Shown: positions 36,339-48,619 of the stretch, in pieces | Layout of the letters: every line of letters starts with the position of its first letter | Position numbering within the stretch: the stretch's first letter is position 1 | From: Eutrigla gurnardus | Lineage: Eukaryota > Chordata > Actinopteri > Perciformes > Triglidae | Assembly: GCA_963514095.1 (NCBI GenBank) | Contig: OY741282.1 | Coordinates: 12,424,347 to 12,488,346, forward strand | Length of the DNA: 64,000 nt | Direction of reading: 5' to 3' | Notes under the pieces: generated by a model | Database searches by the model: none | Seen by the model: the letters and a program-made list of their open reading frames with translations, nothing else | What the model was told of the DNA's origin: nothing | Program-made: the position numbers and the translations under genes

Positions 36339-37611
36339 TGAAGCAGAACACACCCTGATCATCATATCAAAACAATAATGAGAAGAAAAGTCAACATTGT
36401 TTTCCTGCCACGCTCCATTAACAACAGCGGAATCCATAATCAAATTCATTTTCAAGCAGCTTTATTTAATAAAGTGAGATAGGCCCGGTACCTCCATTAC
36501 CATAATGCTACTTAACATTAATCTTGGTCATTAAAGAAGACACAATCCCCAGGCGTGAGAGTTGCAGGAATTAGGCATGAACTGGGGGAAGAGAAGCGCT
36601 TATAACTGTAATAATGTTTTTTTTTTCCCCGCCCCTGTTTTTCAAATAGAATCCAAGGATTCTTAATGTATCTGGAAGTATTGATGCTGCTAGCCATGGT
36701 TCTTTGGAGGTGAGGTTTTGATCCACCGCTGTGGTTGTAAACAACTCATTAGGAAGAGAGCAGGATGCCTGCTGAGTGGCAGGGACAGCGGGGGGTTCTG
36801 GGGAAAGCTTGGAACATGTTAACTATCTCGCCCATCTCTCTTTGCTTGATCCTCTATTCCACTTCCATCCGCTCATCAGCCACCAGAGGCTCACTTTGGA
36901 CATGTGATGGTATAATTGTGCCTCGCTCACAGTACCCCCACACCCTGCTCTCCCTTTACCTGCCGATCGAGTCTGAACCTGCTTTCAACTCCCCTTGTTG
37001 CGCTTCCCCTCGCGTTTCTACTCATCCTTTTCATCCCACCTTCTTACCTCTACCTTTATTCCTCCCTTGCTGGGCTTCCTCCTCTCGCACATTCTCATTC
37101 TCTTAATCAATAACCCGACCCAGCTTCTTCTCAGCATTCTGCATTTCCTCCCGCTCTCTGTCTCACTTCTCCTTTGAAGAGGATGTCAGACAGTCTTTCC
37201 TCATGCGGAGCCATTTTCATTCGGCTCCATCACCCTGGAGACATGACCTCCCCACGTACCTCTTTTTTTCCCCTCTCCACCTACGACACCTCTTCATTGC
37301 TCTCACACCTCCATTTCTCAATTTAGTCACATCTCTGTCTTCAGGGCTGAATAACGGAGAAACCATGTGGTCATCTAAGTCTCTTGTCTGGGTGAAGGAC
37401 TTTGATTACTGCAATACCTTTAATTAAAAAGGTTACACATTTTGCAATGTGGTTTGGTAGCATGCAGTAGGGTCGTCCTAATGATTTATTCCTGCTGCTT
37501 TCACAGTTTAGACCAATAAAATCACAGTTTTGATTAACGTAGTGCTTCAGATGAAGAGCAGACAGACAAATCCATTTTGATTTCCGCCGTGATCGATAAC
37601 TATAGACAAGG

Positions 37612-38950
37612 GAAGGCCGCTCTATTTATATAGAACATTTCAAACTGATCCATTTCAAAGTGCTTTACATAGGCAAAGAAAAAACATCATTCAAAAAGTA
37701 AAATTAAATTAAAGAAATGTAAATATGAATAAATACAATGAAAAATGATATAAAGAAATAGACAAACATATTAATGGACCAGAAATACAGTTGACAATGA
37801 GTCGATTCCTGAAGAACTGGGTTTATATTCTTGAAGTGTATGAACATGTATTTTAAAATCCATTCTATAATTAACTTGAAGCCAATGTCGAGATGTAAGA
37901 ACAGGAGTAATGTGCTCAGTTCTCTTGGTTCTTGTTAAAACTCTGAAAAGTTCAGTGTTTTGAATTAGATGAAGTTGTCTTAATCTTGTCTGAACTCATT
38001 CTTGGTTGAGATGATAAAATGCAGAATTATTATCGCCTTGATGTGGGTGCTGAAGCTCAGATCTGAATTAATTAAAACGGCATTTCTAATGTGGGTTTTC
38101 GTCTTCATAGCTCGGGAATCAAGCCAAGCCTGAACTTTAATTCCTTCCTCCAAATACAACGATTTTTCTCTTGTCTTTATCTAATTGGAGAAAATGTAAC
38201 TATCAAGCTATTTACTTGCATTGATAGAGTGAGTCTAAGGAATCATAGTCACTCAGTGAAAGAGCAAAGTAAATCATCTGCGTGGCTTTGATAACAGAAT
38301 CAGAATCAGTTTATTGTCACATCTGGAATGTACATCGAGAAGCAAAATGCCATTCTCTACAAGTCGGAACATAAATAGGTCACATATAAAAACATAAAAA
38401 CACTCACACTTATCTAAAAACCCATTCTTGTCATGTAAGATTTGACCTAGGGGGACTATGCACATATGAATAATAGAGCCCCAAGAATTGAACCCTGGGG
38501 GACTCCACATGTCACTCTGATCTGCTCAGATTTATGATCACCAATGGCAACAATGTAACTTGTGCCTAAGATATGATCTGATCCAGTTGAGGATATCAGA
38601 TAATCCCAGCCATTTTTCCAGTCTGTCAAGACGTGTTTTATGGCTGACAGTAGGAAAGGCTGCGCTAACAAGCACTTTCCCCTGAATCAGTATTTCAACG
38701 AACGTCAACTAGCAAACATCAAAACAGCTTTCTCAATATTTTTCAAATAAAGTCAGATTAGAGATGTGTCTGTAATAATTCTCAGGTTGCCAGACTTGGC
38801 TGAACAACTGCACTTTGGAAAACCTGATAATTAATGCTCTCACCATGCAGAGAGAGTTGCCCTCGGTGATGTATTGATTGGAAGTAATAGTTCATGCATG
38901 CTAAAGAGTCCTCTGATCCATTAAAGAGGAGCTTTAAAATGTGAGTTTTA
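37612..38950 (-). mobile_element. Antisense, 5'-truncated L2-like LINE fragment (decayed reverse transcriptase)
   Basis: Read on the minus strand, 38456-38671 gives a peptide containing VTCGVPQGSILGALLF. This is the conserved GVPQGS motif of the non-LTR reverse transcriptase palm. Further minus-strand blocks down to about 37850 align in order with the remainder of a fish L2/jockey-type ORF2 but carry stops and frameshifts. The low-coordinate end, CTCTATTTATATAGAACATT with AAAGTGCTTTACATAGGC, is the reverse of the typical L2 3' end (GTAAAGCACTTTG..TATATAAATAGAG). Upstream ORF2 sequence (endonuclease part) is missing, so the copy is 5'-truncated and dead. Clade naming (L2 rather than another CR1/jockey-group clade) is from memory of the 3' end. 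Outer limits are approximate. Confidence 0.75.
38294..38425. repeat. Second repeat inserted into the LINE copy
   Basis: LINE-like sequence stops at GGCTTTGATAAC (38292) and resumes near ATTCTTGTCATG (38424). Between them lies CAGAATCAGAATCAGTTTATTG plus about 110 bases ending in A-rich ACATAAAAACACTCAC. This is the 'cagaatcagaatcag..ttattg' element seen widely in fish. It must be younger than the LINE it interrupts. Confidence 0.55.
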
Positions 38951-39957
38951 AATTAGGATGTCAATACTCATATCTGGGCTGCCTAAGGAAAACCCGATTA
39001 AGAACTCACAAATACATGTTGATTTTTTTTGTGTGTGTTTCAGGACTTCACAACTTTTCTCATTCCTCTTCGCTAAAGTATTCATCGGACTCAATATGAG
39101 CAACAATGACAAAGTTTATTTGAACTTTTGGATTTAAAAAAACCCCCTCTAGATCTCTTTCGATTCAACAGTATGTTAAGTTGAGTCATCTTCACTACTT
39201 CCAGCCAGTGAGTTAAGCCGGGATTAGTGTCTCTTTGTCAGCCTGACTGGCATGGCAGAGTCTGTGACAGACCTGAGAGGCACTGGAGTCCCATCAGATC
39301 AACCAAACTAATTAACTGTTTAAAGAAACTGGGGGGGCGAGAGTAGGTAGAAAAGCTTTCAGCCCCCCCTCCCCTTCAAAAAGCCATTAAAAGGGTACAG
39401 GGAGGGGAACTAAGTGACACAAAAGGGGCGGCGTGCCGTTTTATCGATGGCCTGGAACCTGAGTCTTTTGTGTATGCATGTGTGTTTATGTGGCGGGAGC
39501 GGAGATTACGAGGCCCCGTGTTTACGGTGCGGGTCGGTCAGGAATGAGGAGCCTTCTGAAGAATCCCAGACGTGAGCAACTTAACCTTTGACCTCCTGTT
39601 TACTGAGCTCAATCAGAGATGGCAAACACAGATTCTAGGATGAAAGAACACACAGAGGATCAAACATACAGAAAGGGGAACTTCCTAAACTCCATTTAGT
39701 TTTCTCTCTGCTCCCGGCCCATGGAACGAGTTTACTTATTATTGCAGCCGTTTCCAATGCGGTCACTGGTTTTTGCGATAGCGATTAGCTCTGTGGCATC
39801 TGGTTGAAGCATCTTCACAAGGTGTTATCTGGAGTGTCACATCCTGCACTAATGAGCTGAGCCTACCACCGCTGCAACAAGCTCTATCATAACAACTTTC
39901 ATAGAGTTGTGTATATGATGCATGTCACATTTTCCTTCCTCCTTCCTCTCTGTGCAA

Positions 39958-39982
39958 TGTGTGTGTGTGTGTGTGTGTGTGT
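39958..39982 (+). repeat. (GT)n microsatellite
   Basis: A pure GT tract of about 25 bases. Confidence 0.92.
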
Positions 39983-41559
39983 TTATGATTGCTTGGCATT
40001 GTAATTAGACGAAGGGCTATTATCCAGTAAAGATGTTTTCCCTTACAGACCAGTGGAACTCTCGCCTTGAGGATTTTAGCGGCGCTGAGAGTTAATAATA
40101 GAAATGTTCAGAGTAAAGGCAGCATTTCCACAGGGCTTCGTTTAGTAATAAAAAGACCCTGTCTGTGCGGTGGACAATGACGCACACACTAAGGCACACA
40201 CACACACAGAGAACACATACCCTGTCAGAAAAAGGCAGAGATGTATCCTGGGCTTTGACATCCTCAGCTACAACGATTCAACTCCGTAGAATCACACCTA
40301 CGTTTAAAATCTTAAATATTAATTTCTTCCCAAAATCCCCTGCCACCAAATTTATATCATGCATCGTATACCGTAAGTGGCCGTAATGGTTTTATTACTG
40401 CACAGCAAATACACTTGAGCAGATGCACAGACGCAGAGCGGAGACGAAGCCATGTTAGAGGCACAGGGATGCCTCGGTGTGATGTATGATCTTCATTTCC
40501 CCCCCACGGGCCATCTCCAGCTCAGCATCAGCCGTGAGACAGACAGAGGAAATGAACGCTGGGGAATTTATCTCCCATGCTGGCATTGTTTCTGCCTGGC
40601 GAGCCCTGAATTAACACATTTATTAAAGTGGCGGGTTGAGACCTCCACTTATTACAGGGCAGAACTGCTGAGCGGGGATTGTGGGCTGTGTGTTTTTGTA
40701 AAGTGCAAATTGAAACAAAAGCTGTAGATTAGTGAATTTAAAGGTTGGAAAAATTAAAAGGAGGCTATCGCCATTGAAACTCACATGTGTGTGAATTTGT
40801 GTGGGCTGACTCGTTTTGAAACCATAGCTGCAACATGCAGGTACATCTACCTTTTCTCCCTAAGGGATTTGGAAAGCAGTTAACCATTTCTCCATGTACG
40901 TTTTTCTGTGTCTTTGCAAAGTTACACTGGAAGTCACTGCTGTCGACATTTGTCACTTCAAAGAAAGTCGCACTGAACGACGCATGCTAGAGGGGGAAGC
41001 AGAGATCTTAGTTTACAGGGTTGTGCATGGATGGAGTATTTAGTATTTAGTGTCACTTCTGTCTTTTTTTTAAACTGTGAATCTGAGTGGAATCTGGCAA
41101 AAAGAGGTAAATAATGAACCAAGAGTTAGTCCAGGTTGGGCAGTTTCAATGTGTGTGGATAATATCTTTGCGGGTTAGTGGGTGTTATTGGTTCTGTGTG
41201 CTGCTAACTTCTACAGAAGGCTTTGTGCATAGAAATGGTGAACATATGGGCGCAGGTTCAAACCCTCAGGCACCCTGGCCAATCGCAATCACATTCTCAC
41301 ACTAGAATGTAGTGCATTGCAACGACATAACCAACACTTATTGTTTAACTGGATTGGCGAATCCCTCAGTAGTCCCCTACCAAAAATGTCAACATCCAGC
41401 CGCAGTTTAGAGAAGGAGCAGAACAGGAAATATCGCTGATTAATGATTGGATCTCCTCATAAACTCAGAAAGCAGATTTGCCAGCAGTCGGATTGCCAAC
41501 TGCGCTGATTCCTGATCAGACTCAGATGTGCAGACCAGGGAGCTGCGTAGCCCCAGTGG

Positions 41560-41654
41560 TATAAAAACCCCTTTCTCGGTCTCTCACTCATTTCCTGTGG
41601 TGTGGCCTGCTCCTTTTCTAGCGACTACTCTGCTTCTGTCTTGGGCCTGGAAGG
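41560..41654 (+). promoter_or_regulatory. Possible internal TATA promoter with alternative first exon (weak candidate)
   Basis: A perfect TATAAAAA lies at 41560-41567. About 26 bases downstream, CTCACTC around 41586 could serve as an initiator. Further on, GGAAG/GTAAAG at 41649-41659 is a near-ideal splice donor on the same strand as the host gene. Together they would define a roughly 68-base untranslated first exon that could splice to exon 2 at 63979. No ATG lies in it. Each motif alone occurs by chance; only their spacing makes the site worth noting. Confidence 0.2.
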
Positions 41655-44250
41655 TAAAGCAGTAGCTTTGATTTGATGCCTGAGCAGCAGTCTTTAACTT
41701 TGCCCTCCAGCCCTCTTCTTTCCCTCCTCCGCCCCGGAACGATGTCTCAGGGGCACCTCATCTCCTGTCTCTCACTCCTTCATCCACCCTGCCTCCACCT
41801 CCACCCCTACGGCTGCTGCAGTCAGCCAGGCTAATGGAGCCACTTACTACCCCTTTAAATCTTAAACGTGCTGGTTAACCCTTTATTGATGTTCCTGAGA
41901 CCCCTCGGCTGCCTGCGGGCTGACCAGACTGTAAATCTGCTACCTGGGCTTGATCAGCTGCTCGCAGGGAAGGCTTTGACTAAAGGCAGGCATGGTCATT
42001 AAACAAGAAGAAGAAGAAGAAAAAGGCAACTCGAACCATTTGTCACAAACTGAACTGTGATGTGTTTTCCTCTGCGATCCCTTTGTTCTGCATAAAAGGC
42101 ATTTGCCTTCTGTTGCCTGCAGCCACTAGGGACGGGACATACTGAACATTTTGCGGCTTCCCAATTTACACGACGACACGAAACGTTAAAGCGCTCGACT
42201 CCGCTGGTATGCCCTGAATATCTGCGTCAAATTTAGTTTCAGCTTGAGGCATGTTTGTGTTTGTTTTTTTCGCTGGCAATAATGCGTCACGGCTAAATTC
42301 AACCCTTGTGTTCCCTACAACGAATGGATCAGCCTCAGTGGCAACGGGGTGATCTGACAACAAACACAGCTATGTGTGCACATCAGCCGGAATCTCATAA
42401 GGCCTATTCACTGCCATATGAGCAAGGGCTAAATGGGGAAAAAATGAGAAGAAGAGGGAGCAACGGGTGTAAGAGCAGTGGTTTGCGAGCGAACAATGAC
42501 AGGCATCTAGATCATGCTTCTCGGATCATTTCCCCTTCCATATTGGAGTTTATGGTTTGTAGATTCTACTGCAGTAAAGAACACATTTTCGGGAGGCAGA
42601 TGTTAGCTTTTGATTGATTTCTTCTTCGCCGTGGAATATCTCGCAGATGCTCAGTCCGTGTTCCTTGACTGTTTGCATTACAAAGGCCGACTAAAGCCTT
42701 AAAACCATCAGCAGATCCCCCCCCTGAGGCACATGGAGCTTTGTGTAGTCTGGAGCGCTTGTCCAAATATCTAATAACCCATCTTTGGTCTTTAGGCTAG
42801 ATCCTGCTCTCATCATGCTCATCCCCCTCTAAGCAATTTGATGGAAACCCAAAGGAAAAATATGCCGGATCAAATGCAATATCGCAGCTGACCACCTCCA
42901 TTGGTATTCATACCCTGCAAGTATAGCCCCATAACAGGTGCCCTCAACTGTGGCCCAATAAACTACACAAGACTGCTTCTCTCTTCCTTTTTTTCTCCCC
43001 CCTTTCCTCTCCAAAGGCCAGCCGTATCCTTTTACCTCAGGCGAGGTTGGTCTGATGGCCTGGGACACGTTAGCCAGCTGCCAAATGAAAGGGGGATAAA
43101 TCACACAAATGAAAACAAATAGAACCAGGTCTGCTTAGCTCTAATTAAAGCCGGTTCCCCCCTCTGTAAAACTCTACTGTGTTCTCCATACTTGATGGTG
43201 CTCCCGGAAACATGTGTTCCTCCTGAACTCCTCCGTCTCTGAAGCAGAGCCATGTGTGGCTGCATGTGGGGGGGGGGGTTATGCCTTTCTGGGGTGCTCA
43301 CTCTTGTTCTTTCATCATGTTTTAATCTGATCATGTTCTGGAGAAACATTCTTCCAAGTATCCAACAAGCATACCAGTCCTTTTTAATAGAATATATGTT
43401 ATAATTATATGTATTGTGCAATTTGAAAGTTAAAATACGTTTGCTAATTTTCCTTTCTCCCTCTCTTTTTCATCTTTTCATCCACACTCCCCCCCACATC
43501 TGGTGACTGCTTATAGGTAAGCATATTCTTAAATATGTATTTTTGCCACATGATTCCACATTTGTATAAATAGAAAAGTTCCCTCGTATGAATTATACAT
43601 GCACCCCACACCAAAAAGCCTTTGCTTTTGTGGCTGAACTTGCGTAACTGGAGTCAGACTAATGAGCGTTGGCTGTCTACGAACTTAATGAGATGTATGG
43701 CATGTGTTACTCTGCATCGCTTAGACTATTTTATTTGTAAGAGCACTATTCACGGGGATAGGAGTGCAATCTGCGACTGGTTTGTGTGTGTTTGTGTACA
43801 TTTTGGGGGGGAGGAATAGACCGAGGATGTTTTTGACTTTCTCATGAATGCTGCTATATAAATGCAGCTTAATGGGAATGAGATAGTGGTTTTCTTAGAA
43901 ACACCTCACAGTAGATATATAGAAGTCTGTTCAGCAGAATATCCTGATTTGTAGCCCGCTGGTTAGCTGAAAGGAAAACAAAAAAACAAGCTGCCGCTCC
44001 CTGGTTTTCCTCGTCATCACAGGGCTCAGGGGTTCCTCATCCACTTTACTGTAAGAGCAGCCCGACGGTGCTACAGCGGGAGGCAGAAGTGCCCTCCAGC
44101 AACGGCCATGTCTGTTCTGCCAGAATGTATCCGTACGCTTCTGCACTGGGAAAACAGGAAGGCTCACTGACCCATGGACCAGTTCAATTAGCATTCGCCA
44201 ACGACACCTGCTCTCACCAGCAGCACGCCGTGCTAGTGGGAGCGTTCATG

Positions 44251-44270
44251 AGTGTGTGTGTGTGTGTGTG
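44251..44270 (+). repeat. (GT)n microsatellite
   Basis: A pure GT tract of about 20 bases. Confidence 0.88.
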
Positions 44271-47200
44271 TTTGCTGGTATTACTGCACATCGCCATTAA
44301 ATATTAAAACATAAGGCTGGGAGTGTGTGCCGGGGTAGATCTCCTGTTCCCCTCTCTCATCAAAAATAAAAGGACAGCAACTGTAAAGCATTTGGAAGAC
44401 GGGGGAAAAAAAGGAGAGTGGAGGCAAGAGAAAGGATTTTACAATAGCTAAAAGAAAACGGTGTGGAGGGGGGAAATGTGAGCCAGAAAAAAAAAAAAAA
44501 ACGAATTATTAAAATAAAAGTAATCATTGCCTTTTAGAACTGCAGCCTCGAAGACACCTGCCGCCAAACCGGGTCAGTTTTTAACATTGTAGTGTTGAGA
44601 AGAAAAGACAGACTGTGGTGAAATGAGGGTTAAAGGTCAGAAAGTTGAACCACCCAGCTCGTAATGGCTTTAACCTCTGGCTCTCAGCCGTGTCCTGAGT
44701 CGTCTCCTAATGCTGCATGACTGACAGCGCGGCGGAGCTTCGCATTCTTACGTCTGTGTCTCCGGCAGACGGAAGGGAAGCTCACTTTTATGTCGACTTA
44801 CACTCCATTAAAAACAGCAACAGCGAGGATCACTCCGAAATGTTACATGCACCTTTGTACTGATGATTTAATGCATCGTCAGCATGACTCGAAAACGCCA
44901 AAAGTTTCACTTCCAGGAAGCTGTGCTGTAGGATTCCTGCTTCCTTTCAAGCCGACAGTCCCAATTTCTCTGACTACTGGAACAGAGGACTTCAAACGTG
45001 ACTAATTGTTAGCTGTTTGTTTGTTAATGCGCCTCTTGTTCGATGCTGTCGGGAACAGATGTGCCTGATGAGCTTTGTGAAGTGGCAGAGATCTGCAGCA
45101 GGACGAGCCTAATCAGTAGTGCAATTATAAGTTGTGGAGTGCATCATCTGCGTGAGCCGAGGAGGGGAATCAAGTCGTCGTTGTTGTTGTGGTTTTTTGG
45201 GGATTTGGGGTGCAGGCCCCTTGAGCGAGATGCTCCAGAAGACAAAAAGCGAAAAAGCCTCAGCAGAGGAATAACTGAAGTGGGGTGTGTTAGAAAACAT
45301 CTGGCCTTGTAGCCTGTAAAAGCAGGGGCCGGGAGGGGAAGGAGGAGAGGAGGTGTTTAGTGAGATGGGACTGAAATGAGGATGGATCTGTTGTTGAGGG
45401 ATGAAGGGAGGTGACCCAACCTCCTACCTGACCCAGCATGGCGATGCCTGAGGACTTCTATGAAGGTCACGACCCCAGAAATCAGATGCCTCTGGCCTCC
45501 CCAGGATGGTCTGTGAACACCCATTTGGTCTTTGTAGTGTCGTTTAGGAGATGCTCTATCATGGGACTTATTTATTTCATTCAGAGATAAGTGCTTTTTT
45601 TAAATATATACTCCACACATAATCAAGGATGGAGCTGCTGATTACATTTTTTGTCAGCTGTCTTGAAATAGTTCTTAAATGAGGCCGTGCAGACTGTGTA
45701 GGTGACTATGTTGAGTAATCACACAGGGATTTCATACATCACGGCAAGACTTTCATTTTGTTTCCCCGGCGACCTCACATTAGCCCCTTTAGCTATTTAT
45801 TTTTGTTATGAATATGTTGGGAATGAAGATGAAAAGATGTTGCGTATCGTGTTCACAGCAGATTGCAGATGTGATCATGCTCAGGGGGAAGCAGCATGTC
45901 TCTCTCTGTGAGATTCCTGTCCACCATTTTTTATTTATTTTTTTATTTTTGGAGTGCTGTGGCCTTTGGCACGCTGCGTTCTGGCATCAGATCCTGGGTG
46001 GCACCTGGAATGCACCGGGTCTTGAGGTTATGTTAGAGTGGCACGCAGCTTGGCAGTAGAGGACACGAGCTCCTCTGTCGCCGCTGCAGCATAGAGGCAG
46101 ATTCAACCGGGGGGTCTCAAATAGAAAACACGGGATTAACAGTAGTATTCGTCAAATCCATCCCCCCAAAAAGCATTATTCCATCAGATAATTTGGGTGG
46201 AATTACATTAATAACATAACATGAGATGCATTTTCTTTCCCCACTGAATGAATAATGCTTGTGTTATTTGGATTTTTGAATTCATCTTCTTACAAATGTA
46301 ATATGAAAGGAAAAAGTTGTTCTTACCACCTTTTTTTTTGCTGTCCTCCTCCTCCACCTTCCCCCTCTTTGGTTTGTTTTATCACCCTCCATTCCTACTT
46401 CCTTATCCCCTATCAACCGCTGAGAAGGAGAGTCTTTACTGCTTGTAAAGTGTGATTTACACTTTTATGCTGATGCGCACCTTCGCCATAGGTGTCTGTA
46501 ATGTCTGCTTCCATTAAATTAGACACAGGGCCTTTTGCATGCTGCAAGAACATTTAATTGGTCTGCCCGGTCTTCATTATATTTCCTCACAAAATGGAAG
46601 GAGTCATATTTTTTTTCCTTTTTAAGGGTTTCTAGCTACATTTTTTATTTATTTATTTTTTTCACCTTTTGGTCATCTGGACAAGTCAGTGTGAACCTTC
46701 GCTCCTCCATCATAGTCACCACTCTGTAGCGAAAGTGAGTTTGACATTCTAAGTGCTATTACTGCTATTAATGCAGAAACACTTTCAGTTTAGTTTTCAA
46801 GTTGGAATCCTGGCAGTAAAAGAGTCAAGGCTACCCAGAACTATAAATCATTTGCTACTCTCTGGCACCTAGGACATTGTATCAATACAGAGGTACACTT
46901 TGGGCTTAACATGAAATAAAAAAAGATTTTCTGAAGGTAAAAGAAAAAGTGCACGTTCTTCGTCTACCTTCCCTTATTAGATGGGGAAAAAAACTGAACA
47001 AGTCCTTTTTCTCCAATTAAACACAAATCACTGTGGGCTGTCTGGAAAGGACATGCATTTTTTTTATTTATTTAACCACACAACACATTGCTCAACACAC
47101 TTCACACCACTCTTGTGCTGTGAGTGCAGAAAGGACCTTCTACTATATATAATGGATAATTTGAAGTGTGTGCATCGTGTGTTGGATCTCTGTCCACGTT

Positions 47201-47905
47201 CGTGCCTCTCTCGATGTGTGTGCGTCGCATGCATGCTTTTGTTTGCATGTCCACGCTGCGAAACGCTCTCTCTGCGGCGTGTGGGAGGTAATGGCGGCAG
47301 ACAGAGGCTAATGTAAAGTCCTATAAACAGTAATAGATCCTGTGGGTATACAGAGCTGATATGAAACTTGTGGGCCACTCTCATGGTATATTGCCTTTAA
47401 TATGGTGCTGTTGACACACTGCACAGCACATGATGGCCACGGATGTTTGGAAGAATGCGGGGAATATGACACGACTATATTAAAAAGACATTAGGAAAAT
47501 ATGACCCGGGCACGGGGAGACGCTCAGAGCCGAGCTGGGGTCCCCTTGTCAAATGGGAGATCATTTTCGGATATTAATAGTTTTACATTATTCTAGTGTG
47601 TAGAAGATGGGATGTGATATGATGCTGATTTTATAACCCCCCCCCCTTCCAGAGCAGCGTCATTAATCTGAGTGCACATTCTTTATTACTCCTATTCTTA
47701 ACACGGTGACAGACAAATAGATACAAGCCTCTGGTGTTCCCTTCCGTTGAGGACGCTGGGTCTCTTCGCAGTCTCGGTGATTATAGCAAAGTTATGATAA
47801 TGTTTAGTGCAGTCAGGGACAGCCGTGCTCACATGACCAGATACGCCATTAATCATTCTGTCGAGAGCGGGAGGGAGGCAGGGCTGGGGAGAAGGGGATG
47901 GGTTT

Positions 47906-47930
47906 GGGGGGGGGGGGGGGGGGGGGGGGG
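47906..47930 (+). repeat. Poly-G homopolymer, 25 bases
   Basis: The longest uninterrupted G run in the window, within a G-rich stretch from about 47865 to 47945. Strong G-quadruplex potential on the + strand. Confidence 0.9.
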
Positions 47931-48290
47931 TCGGTGTAGGGGGCAGTGACAGTTTGGCAAGGTGATGTGAGCTGAACTACTCGCCTGTGGAGAAGTGCAC
48001 CCCCCGTCGCCCTCCCCTTCCCCCCCATATCACGCCACCTCTCCCCCTGTAGCTTCCTCTCCCTGTCTCTCTGTCACCTTATTCTCTCCTACCAGCCATG
48101 TTTTCAACCCCTCTATTAAGGCAATGTTTACCCCCTGGTGTGTATCTCCTGTGCCTGACTGTCACTCACACAACTGAGTATTAGAACACACACACATGTC
48201 ATGTGGAGATGGGATATATTGGATTTGTACAGATGTGGGTGCAACAGTTTATATGTGGGCACAGTATGCACACACACTATCTATATACTG

Positions 48291-48322
48291 TATACGCATC
48301 TATATATATACTGTATATATGA
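48291..48322 (+). repeat. Imperfect (TA)n with CTGTA interruptions
   Basis: Short TATATA stretches are separated by CTGTATA words, giving several small palindromes around 48280-48322. Confidence 0.7.
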
Positions 48323-48504
48323 AGGAAGGAGAATAATAAAAAAAATGCATGATATTATTGGCATTATAATTCTCTCTTACTAAATTTACTTTTAATGAAT
48401 GTCTATAAACTCTCAATCAGTCACCCAGTGTCTTTGTAAAGGTCGTGCTGTAATAAAATAAGTATATAACAAGGCCTTGAGTCTGCAGCCATGCCAGTGG
48501 CTCT

Positions 48505-48590
48505 GTGAGGCTGTGCTAAATGCTAATGCCGGTGTGCTAGCATGCTCATGATGATAACATGGTTTTAGATGCTAATTAACACAACACACA
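48505..48590 (+). repeat. Fragment of the GCTAAC-type repeat seen at 3970-4277
   Basis: GTGCTAAATGCTAATGCCGG, GTGCTAGCATGCTCATGATG and ATGCTAATTAACAC match the first part of the same teleost repeat. The rest of the element is missing. A still shorter similar piece is at about 33873-33900. Confidence 0.5.
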
Positions 48591-48619
48591 GCTCAGGTTC
48601 ATTGCTATCCTGCATAGAC

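Larger units (their letters stand above)
31263..37610. other. Intron 1 section, non-coding
   Basis: No exon is recognised. A (TGAA)n tract lies at about 31480-31497. GT tracts lie at 32193-32220, 32281-32308 and 36310-36338, an AC tract at 33266-33285, and a short G run at about 34271-34285. A homeobox-like inverted repeat at 32711-32748 is listed separately. Confidence 0.4.
38951..48490. other. Intron 1 section, non-coding
   Basis: No exon is recognised. It contains GT tracts at 39958-39982 and 44251-44270, an (AAG)n at about 42006-42022, poly-A near 44488-44501, and a 25-base G run at 47906-47930. The possible internal promoter and donor at 41560-41654 is listed separately. Confidence 0.4.
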
